A stretch of DNA of 64,000 nt from Burkholderiaceae bacterium (lineage in GTDB: Bacteria; Pseudomonadota; Gammaproteobacteria; Burkholderiales; Burkholderiaceae_C): contig JACKLN010000002.1 in the NCBI GenBank assembly GCA_024235855.1, forward strand, positions 310,001 through 374,000, written 5' to 3'. Positions 58,620 through 64,000 of the stretch are shown in pieces. The position numbers were made by a program, and so were the translations under genes. The notes under the pieces are model-generated. The model searched no databases, was not told the DNA's origin, and was given only the letters and a program-made list of their open reading frames with translations. Numbering within the stretch: the stretch's first letter is position 1; each line of letters begins with the position of its first letter.

Positions 58620-60230
58620 CTACATCCGGGCCACGCCGAAGGTGTTCGGCCACAGCGTGCGCCGCGCGGCTTCGGCCGCGAGGTCCAGGCACAGGCCCAG
58701 GATGCGACGCGTGTCGCGCGGGTCGATGATGCCGTCGTCCCACAGCCGCGCGGTGCCGAAGAGGGCGCCGCTCTCGGCGTCCAGCCGGCGGCGCAGGCCA
58801 TCGCTCATCTTCGCCAGCACGGCGTCGTCCACCGGCTGGCCGGCGCGCTGCAGCTTGGCGCGGTTGACGATGTCCATCACCATCGCGGCCTGCGCACCGC
58901 CCATCACTGCCGTGCGCGCGGTCGGCCAGGCGAAGATGAAGCGCGGGTCGAAGCCACGGCCGCACATGCCGTAGTTGCCGGCACCGAAGCTGCCGCCGAG
59001 CACGATGGTGAACTTCGGCACCCGCGCGTTGGCCACGGCCTGGATCATCTTGCTGCCGTGCTTGATGGCGCCGGCCTGTTCGGCCGCGCTGCCCACCATG
59101 TAGCCGGTGGTGTTCTGCAGGAAGACCAGCGGCGTGCCACTCTGGTCGCACAGCTGGATGAACTGCGCCGCCTTGGTCGAGCCCTGCGGCTGGATGGGGC
59201 CGTTGTTGCCGATGAGGCCCACGGTGTGGCCGTGCAGGCGGGCATGGCCGCAGACGGTGTCCGCGCCGTAGCTGGCCTTGAACTCCAGGAAGTCGGAGCC
59301 GTCCACCAGCCGGGCGATCACCTCGCGCACGTCGTACGGCGTGCGCTCGTCGGCCGGCACCACGCCCAGCAGTTCCTCTGCCGCGTAGCGCGGCTCGGCG
59401 CAGGGCGCGGGTGGCGGCATCACGTCCCAGGGCAGCTTGTCCAGCAGATCGCGGGCCAGCGCGATGGCATGGCCGTCGTCCTCGGCCAGGTACTCGCCCA
59501 GGCCGGTGACGCCGGCGTGCATCTCCGCGCCGCCCAGCGTCTCTTCATCGGCCTCCTCGCCGATCGCGGCCTTCACCAGCGGCGGCCCGGCCAGGTAGAT
59601 GCTGCTGCGGCCGCGCACCAGCACCACGTAGTCGCTCAGGCCCGGCAGGTAGGCACCACCCGCGGTGGAGGCGCCGTGCACCACCGCGATCTGCGGGATG
59701 CCGGCGGCCGACAGCCGCGCCTGGTTGGCGAACGTGCGACCGCCGTCGACGAAGATCTCGGCCTGGTAGAGCAGGTTGGCGCCGCCGGACTCCACAAGGT
59801 GCACCAATGGCAGCTTGTTTTCCAGGGCCAGTTCCTGCGCACGCAGCGCCTTCTTCAGGCCCATCGGCGGCACGGTGCCGCCCTTGATGCCGCTGTCGCT
59901 GGCCGAGACCAGCACGCGCTTGCCCGCGACGCTGCCGATGCCGACGATGCTGCCGCCCCCGAGCACGCTGTCCTGCCCGTCGTCGTCGTGCATGCCCAGG
60001 CCGGCCAGCGGGCTGAGTTCCAGGAACGGGCTGTCGCGGTCGAGCAGCCGCGCAACGCGTTCGCGCGGCAGCAACTGCCCGCGCTGCTCGAAGCGCGCGC
60101 GCTTGCTGGCCGACTCGGCCACCACGGCCGCCTGCAGCCGCTGCACCTCGGCCAGACGTTCGCGCATGCGCTCGGCGTTGGCCGCGAATTCGGCCGAGCC
60201 TGCGTCCAGCCGGGACGAGAGCACCGGCAT
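58620..60230 (-). CDS. Acyl-CoA carboxylase beta subunit (carboxyltransferase), AtuC/LiuB-like
   Basis: This 536-residue carboxyltransferase has two crotonase-like halves: LPLVHLVESGGANL, VVHGASTAGGAYLPGLSDYV in the N half, and VGLIGNNGPIQPQGSTKAAQ, FLQNTTGYMVG, VLGGSFGAGNYGMCGRGFDP, FIFAWPTARTAVMGGAQAA in the C half. It transfers carboxyl from biotin to a branched enoyl-CoA. The start is set at MPVLSSRLD, 2 nt before the SDR stop region, which gives the family's usual length. The gene follows the SDR without a gap and is separated from the dehydrogenase by the REP-like element. Confidence 0.9.
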   Translation of the reverse strand: MPVLSSRLDAGSAEFAANAERMRERLAEVQRLQAAVVAESASKRARFEQRGQLLPRERVARLLDRDSPFLELSPLAGLGMHDDDGQDSVLGGGSIVGIGSVAGKRVLVSASDSGIKGGTVPPMGLKKALRAQELALENKLPLVHLVESGGANLLYQAEIFVDGGRTFANQARLSAAGIPQIAVVHGASTAGGAYLPGLSDYVVLVRGRSSIYLAGPPLVKAAIGEEADEETLGGAEMHAGVTGLGEYLAEDDGHAIALARDLLDKLPWDVMPPPAPCAEPRYAAEELLGVVPADERTPYDVREVIARLVDGSDFLEFKASYGADTVCGHARLHGHTVGLIGNNGPIQPQGSTKAAQFIQLCDQSGTPLVFLQNTTGYMVGSAAEQAGAIKHGSKMIQAVANARVPKFTIVLGGSFGAGNYGMCGRGFDPRFIFAWPTARTAVMGGAQAAMVMDIVNRAKLQRAGQPVDDAVLAKMSDGLRRRLDAESGALFGTARLWDDGIIDPRDTRRILGLCLDLAAEAARRTLWPNTFGVARM

Positions 60231-60232
60231 GG

Positions 60233-61099
60233 CTACTTCAGGACCTCGGGTGTTACCGCGCGGTGGAAGCCGTCGAACGGCACCGAGCGCGACGTGGCCG
60301 GGATCGGGAAGATCTCGCTGCCCAGGGAAGCGGCGCCGTCGATCTGCAACGTCACGCCGCTGACGAAGGCCGCCGCCGGCGACAGCAGGAAGACGATGGC
60401 GGCGGAGACCTCGGCCTCCACGCCCATGCGGCGCAGCGGCACGTGCTCCTTCAGGCGCGGGATCAGCGCCTTCATCGCGCCGCCGTACGTGTCCATGCCG
60501 GAACTGGCGATCCAGCCCGGGGCCACCGCATTGACGCGCACCCCGGCGTGTGCCCATTCATAGGCCGCCGTCTGCGTGAGGTTGCTCATGCCGGCGCGCG
60601 CGGCGCCACTGTGGGCCATGCCGGGCATGCCGTTGCGGAAGTCGGCCGTCATGTTGACGACGGCGCCGCCGTGCTGCGCCATGGCCTGGTTGAAGACCTC
60701 GCGCATCATCAGGAAGCCGCCGGTGAGGTTGTTGGCCACCACGGCGTCGAAACCCTTCTTGCCAATGGCCGCCATCGGCGCCGGAAACTGGCCACCAGCG
60801 TTGTTGACCAGGCCGTTGACGGGGCCATGGGCCTGCACCACCGAGGCCACGGCCGCCTTGACCGCGTCCTCGTCACGGATGTCGAAGGCACGGGTGTCGA
60901 CGTGGCCGCCGTCTTCGCGGATCTCGGCGGCCACGCGGTCGAGCTTGTCTAGGCTGCGGCCGCTGATGACCACCATGGCCCCCAGCGCAGCCAGTTCGTG
61001 CGCCACGCACCGGCCGATGCCGCTGCCGCCGCCGGTGACCCAGTGCACCTGGCCGCTGAACAACCCTGGACGGAAGACGCTGCGGTAGCCCGAAGTCAT
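60233..61099 (-). CDS. SDR-family enoyl-CoA reductase-like protein (PECR/AtuB-G-like)
   Basis: This 288-residue protein has the Rossmann motif VTGGGSGIGRCVAHELA, NNAGGQFPAP and the segment MAHSGAARAGMSNLTQTAAY. The usual YxxxK is replaced by HSGAAR, as in the peroxisomal trans-2-enoyl-CoA reductase/2,4-dienoyl-CoA reductase branch, so it is probably a CoA-linked reductase rather than an alcohol dehydrogenase. The start MTSGYRS is chosen because a longer frame would run through the operator region. It is first in the leftward catabolic operon and diverges from the MerR gene. Confidence 0.82.
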   Translation of the reverse strand: MTSGYRSVFRPGLFSGQVHWVTGGGSGIGRCVAHELAALGAMVVISGRSLDKLDRVAAEIREDGGHVDTRAFDIRDEDAVKAAVASVVQAHGPVNGLVNNAGGQFPAPMAAIGKKGFDAVVANNLTGGFLMMREVFNQAMAQHGGAVVNMTADFRNGMPGMAHSGAARAGMSNLTQTAAYEWAHAGVRVNAVAPGWIASSGMDTYGGAMKALIPRLKEHVPLRRMGVEAEVSAAIVFLLSPAAAFVSGVTLQIDGAASLGSEIFPIPATSRSVPFDGFHRAVTPEVLK

Positions 61100-61120
61100 G
61101 CCGACGATTGAAGTCGAGGG

Positions 61121-61134
61121 TGACGTTAACGTCA
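61121..61134. promoter_or_regulatory. Perfect dyad TGACGTTAACGTCA, likely MerR-family operator
   Basis: The 14-bp perfect palindrome lies in the 98-bp divergent space between the SDR gene and the MerR-family gene. On the minus strand TTGACG (a -35-like hexamer) is part of it, as expected for MerR-type promoters bound between or over -35/-10. It resembles dyads reported for LiuR-type regulators of branched acyl-CoA catabolism. Confidence 0.6.
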
Positions 61135-61197
61135 ACCAGATTCCGTCTAGGGGATTGCCCGAGCAACTGGGGAAGAGGCGGCCGCTACGATGGCCGC

Positions 61198-61677
61198 ATG
61201 GATTCCGTTCAGGCCCCCGGGCGTCGGCGCACGGCACGTTCGGCCAGCCAGGCGCAGGCGGTGATCGCCTCGCATCGCGCCGACGACGCCGGCCAGCTGT
61301 TCGGCATCACCGAGCTGTGCACCGAGTTCGGCATCACGCTGCGCACCATCCGCTTCTACGAGGACAAGGGGCTGCTCAGTCCGCGCCGCGTCAACGGTGC
61401 ACGGGTCTACACCCGGCGTGACCGCGCACGTCTGGCGCTGATCCTGCGCAGCAAGGCCATCGGCGCCACGCTGGAGGAGATCCGGCACTACCTGGACCTC
61501 TACGGCACGCACGGCGAGGGACGGCAGCAGCAGCTGCAGTGGGTGCGCGAACGCACCGACGTGTCGATCGCCGAACTGGAAGCCAGACGCGCCGCCATCG
61601 ACGCCACGCTGGCCGAGCTGCGGCTGATCAACACCGAGGTGCGCACGCAGCTCGCGAGGATGGAGAAGCCCACATGA
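61198..61677 (+). CDS. MerR-family regulator (LiuR-like) of the acyl-CoA catabolic genes
   Basis: This 159-residue protein has a winged helix-turn-helix (FGITELCTEFGITLRTIRFY, EDKGLLSPRRVNGARVYT) and a C-terminal dimerisation coiled coil (ISIAELEARRAAIDATLAEL-like). It lacks the metal-binding Cys pattern, so an acyl-CoA or other metabolite effector is likely. It diverges from the SDR operon across a perfect dyad and overlaps the next dehydrogenase gene (ATGA), a context seen for LiuR. Confidence 0.85.
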   Translation: MDSVQAPGRRRTARSASQAQAVIASHRADDAGQLFGITELCTEFGITLRTIRFYEDKGLLSPRRVNGARVYTRRDRARLALILRSKAIGATLEEIRHYLDLYGTHGEGRQQQLQWVRERTDVSIAELEARRAAIDATLAELRLINTEVRTQLARMEKPT

Positions 61678-62825
61678 CCCTGCCGCTGCTGCCGTCGCCC
61701 TGGATGACCGAGGAGCACCACGCGCTGGCCAACAGCGTGGCACGCTACATCACCGAGCGCTGGGTGCCGCGCGCGGCCGAGTTCCGCGAGGCGGGCCGCA
61801 TGCCGGCCGAGGCCTGGCGCGACGCGGCGGCCAACGGCCTGCTGTGCGTGTCGACGCCGGCCGAGTACGGCGGAGGCGGCGGTGACTTCAGCCACGAGGC
61901 GGTGATCCTGCTCGAACAGTCGCGCGCCAACTGCTCGGGCTGGGGCGGCGGGCTGCACTCCGCCATCGTCGCGCCCTACGTGCTGCACTACGGCACCGAG
62001 GCGCAGAAGCAGCGCTTCCTGCCGCGCCTGTGCAGCGCCGAGCTGATCGGCGCCATCGCGATGACCGAGCCGGGCACCGGCAGCGACCTGCAGGCGATCC
62101 GCACGACCGCACGCAGGGATGGCGACCACTACGTGCTCAACGGCGCCAAGACCTTCATCACCAACGGCCAGAACGCGAACGTGGTGATTGTCGTCGCGCG
62201 TACGGGTGGCGAGGGCGCCAAGGGTGTCTCGCTGCTGCTGGTGGAGACCGAGCAGTCGCCCGGCTTCCGCCGCGGCCGCCAGCTCGACAAGATCGGCCTC
62301 AAGTCGCAGGACACCTCGGAGCTCTTCTTCGACGACGTGCGCGTGCCGGCCGCCAACCTGCTGGGCGAGGCCGAAGGGCAGGGCTTCTTCCAGTTGATGC
62401 AGCAGCTGCCGCAGGAGCGGCTGATCATCGCGCTGCAGGGCATCGGCGCCATGGAGCGTGCGCTGGAAGAGACCGTGCGCTACGCCAAGGAGCGCAAGGC
62501 CTTCGGGCGCCCGATCTGGGACTTCCAGAACACCCGCTTCAAGCTCGCCGAGGTGCAGGCCACGGTGCTGGCCGCGCGTGCCTTCGTCGACGCCTGCATG
62601 GTGGCGCACCTGAAGGGCGAGCTCGACGCCGCGCGTGCCGCGCTGGCCAAGGCCTGGGTGTCCGAGCAGCAGGGTCGGGTGATGGACGAATGCCTGCAGC
62701 TCTTCGGCGGCTACGGGTACATGATGGAGTACCCGATCGCCGAGCTCTTCGTCGACGCCCGCGTGCAGCGCATCTACGGCGGCACCAACGAGATCATGAA
62801 GGAGCTGGCCTCGCGCTCCATGTGA
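61674..62825 (+). CDS. Acyl-CoA dehydrogenase
   Basis: This 383-residue FAD enzyme has AMTEPGTGSDLQAIRTTARR, LNGAKTFITNGQNANVVIVV, the arginine-containing KERKAFGRPIWDFQNTRFKL and the C-terminal YGGTNEIMKELASRSM with the catalytic Glu. It is of the long-chain/short-branched ACAD type and distinct from the AtuD-like enzyme at 57372. It is translationally coupled to the MerR gene (ATGA overlap) and precedes the aldehyde dehydrogenase by 20 nt. The substrate is probably an acyl-CoA of the same pathway. Confidence 0.9.
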   Translation: MTLPLLPSPWMTEEHHALANSVARYITERWVPRAAEFREAGRMPAEAWRDAAANGLLCVSTPAEYGGGGGDFSHEAVILLEQSRANCSGWGGGLHSAIVAPYVLHYGTEAQKQRFLPRLCSAELIGAIAMTEPGTGSDLQAIRTTARRDGDHYVLNGAKTFITNGQNANVVIVVARTGGEGAKGVSLLLVETEQSPGFRRGRQLDKIGLKSQDTSELFFDDVRVPAANLLGEAEGQGFFQLMQQLPQERLIIALQGIGAMERALEETVRYAKERKAFGRPIWDFQNTRFKLAEVQATVLAARAFVDACMVAHLKGELDAARAALAKAWVSEQQGRVMDECLQLFGGYGYMMEYPIAELFVDARVQRIYGGTNEIMKELASRSM

Positions 62826-62845
62826 GCATCCTGTGAGGTGACACG

Positions 62846-64000
62846 ATGAATCCCACCGACCTTCCCCTGGCCGAACGCCTGCAGTCCGCACTGGCGCTGC
62901 AGCGCGCGGCCTACCACGCGCACCCGGTGCCGAGCTACGCCGAGCGCGTGGACGACCTCAAGCGCCTGCGCGCCTTCCTGCTCGAGAACCAGGCCGCCAT
63001 CGAGGCCGCCATCAGCGCCGACTACGGCCACCGCTCGCCGCACGAGACGCGGCTGGCCGAGCTGGTGCCGGCGGTGGACGGCGTCAAGCACACCCTCAAG
63101 CACCTGAAGCGCTGGATGAAGCCGCAGCGGCGCCATGCCGACTGGATCAGCTTCCCGCTGGCGAAGAACCGCGTGATCCCCCAGCCGCTGGGCGTGGTGG
63201 GCGCTATCGTGCCCTGGAACTTCCCCATCAACCTGAGCTTCGTGCCGCTGAGCGCCATCTTCGCCGCCGGCAACCGGGCGATGGTGAAGATGAGCGAGAA
63301 CTCGCGCCGACTGGCTGCGCTGCTGATTGAGAAGAGCCCGCAGTACTTCCCGCCGGAGAAGCTGCAGTTCTTCGACGAGACCGGTGGTGTCGGTATAGCC
63401 TTCTCGCAGCTGCCCTTCGACCACCTGCTGTTCACCGGCAGCGGCACCACCGGCCGCCTGGTGATGGCTGCGGCGGCGAAGAACCTGTGCCCGGTGACGC
63501 TGGAGCTGGGCGGCAAGTCGCCGGCCATCGTGGCCGACGACTTCCCGCTCGCCACCGCGGCCGAGCGCATCCTCTTCGTCAAGTGCCTGAACGCCGGCCA
63601 GATCTGCACCACGGTGGATCACGCCTGGCTGCCGCAGGGCAAGCTCGAGGACTTCGTGCGCCTGGCGAAGCAGCAGGTGCCGCGCATGTTCCCGTCGCTG
63701 GCCTCGGCCGACTACACGTCGATCATCGACGTGCGCTCGTTCCAGCGCCTGCTCGGTGCGCTGGACGAGGCGCGCGAGAAGGGCGCACGCATCGTGCCGC
63801 TGCTGCCCGGGCCGACCTTCGACACCGCCACGCGCAAGATCGCGCCGCACCTGGTGCTGGACGCGCCGGCCGACTGCGAACTGATGCGGCGCGAGATCTT
63901 TGGCCCCATCCTGCCGCTGCGCGGCTATCGCTCGCTCGACGAGGTGATCGCGGCGGTGAACGCCGGCGACCGGCCGCTCGCCGTCTACCCCTTCAGCCAC
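62846..64000 (+). CDS. Coniferyl aldehyde dehydrogenase-like protein (partial, runs off the right edge)
   Basis: 385 codons are open to the window end. Aldehyde dehydrogenase marks: GVVGAIVPWNFPINLSF, LLFTGSGTTGRLVM, LELGGKSPAIV (general base E220), NAGQICTTVD (nucleophile C254) and REIFGPILPLRGY. The N-terminus without a long leader and the AEDY-like SADYGHRSPHETRLAE stretch match the coniferyl aldehyde dehydrogenase group. It oxidises an aldehyde to the acid with NAD(P)+; in this operon the aldehyde may be terpenoid (for example citronellal) instead. A GAGGTG ribosome site precedes the ATG. Confidence 0.88.
   Translation, partial: MNPTDLPLAERLQSALALQRAAYHAHPVPSYAERVDDLKRLRAFLLENQAAIEAAISADYGHRSPHETRLAELVPAVDGVKHTLKHLKRWMKPQRRHADWISFPLAKNRVIPQPLGVVGAIVPWNFPINLSFVPLSAIFAAGNRAMVKMSENSRRLAALLIEKSPQYFPPEKLQFFDETGGVGIAFSQLPFDHLLFTGSGTTGRLVMAAAAKNLCPVTLELGGKSPAIVADDFPLATAAERILFVKCLNAGQICTTVDHAWLPQGKLEDFVRLAKQQVPRMFPSLASADYTSIIDVRSFQRLLGALDEAREKGARIVPLLPGPTFDTATRKIAPHLVLDAPADCELMRREIFGPILPLRGYRSLDEVIAAVNAGDRPLAVYPFSH

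Noticed and set aside
1..64000. Search for tRNA, rRNA, CRISPR, integrase/transposase or prophage signs
   Set aside because: No cloverleaf-type sequence, regular spaced repeats or mobile-element protein motif was noticed; the locus shows no clear transfer boundary by eye.

Overview
The window is about 70% GC DNA with the dense, often 4-nt-overlapping (ATGA) gene packing, lipoprotein signals and TonB-type receptors of a Gram-negative bacterium. Protein flavour (U32/RlhA, ThrH, atu/liu-like acyl-CoA genes, MerR, coniferyl aldehyde dehydrogenase) points to a betaproteobacterium of the order Burkholderiales (Rubrivivax/Leptothrix/Roseateles-like). This is inference from style and was not tested by a search. 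No rRNA, tRNA, CRISPR array, transposase or phage gene was seen.

Two stretches (1-10.8 kb and 20.7-52.1 kb) form one large beta-1,3-glucan (laminarin-type) utilisation locus. It holds a TonB-dependent receptor, three flavin-halogenase-like proteins, a SapC-like and a JmjC/cupin-like protein; a LacI regulator; an ABC importer (binding protein and two permeases, no ATPase) followed by GH1, GH16, GH17, GH17 and lipoprotein GH16; a leftward operon of outer-membrane porin, lipoprotein GH17, GH30, a large GH94-clan phosphorylase and an MFS transporter fused to a GH17 domain; secreted GH81; and an operon of two surface lipoproteins, an outer-membrane barrel protein and glucokinase. A LacI-type palindrome, TGAAAGCGCTTTCA or a close variant, lies at nearly every promoter of these units (947-982, 9128, 20742, 21905, 43604, 43731, 46132). 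This ties the scattered operons into one regulon, most simply under the LacI protein encoded at 20778.

Proposed flow: GH81 and the lipoproteins GH17-C and GH16-B cut polymer outside or at the cell surface. The TonB receptor and porin bring oligosaccharides into the periplasm. The ABC importer and the GPH/MFS transporter then carry them to the cytoplasm. There, signal-less GH16, GH17 and GH1 enzymes (hydrolytic branch), or the transporter-tethered GH17, GH30 (beta-1,6 branches) and the phosphorylase (phosphorolytic branch), finish degradation. Glucokinase captures the glucose.

Between the two parts (10.9-20.7 kb) is a leftward run of housekeeping or metabolic genes: TPP enzyme, acyl-CoA synthetase, RlhA-like U32 protein, trypsin-like protease, ThrH and a molybdopterin oxidoreductase, plus a small hypothetical gene. 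A five-haem cytochrome c and an epimerase sit inside the glucan region (30.5-33.4 kb). From 52.2 kb the window changes character: an HtrA-type protease, then a thioesterase, a BKACE-family enzyme, and a set in the order SDR, carboxyltransferase, acyl-CoA dehydrogenase, enoyl-CoA hydratase, biotin carboxylase. That order matches atuB-C-D-E-F of acyclic terpene catabolism. The set diverges from a MerR regulator, a second acyl-CoA dehydrogenase and a partial coniferyl aldehyde dehydrogenase, around a perfect TGACGTTAACGTCA dyad.
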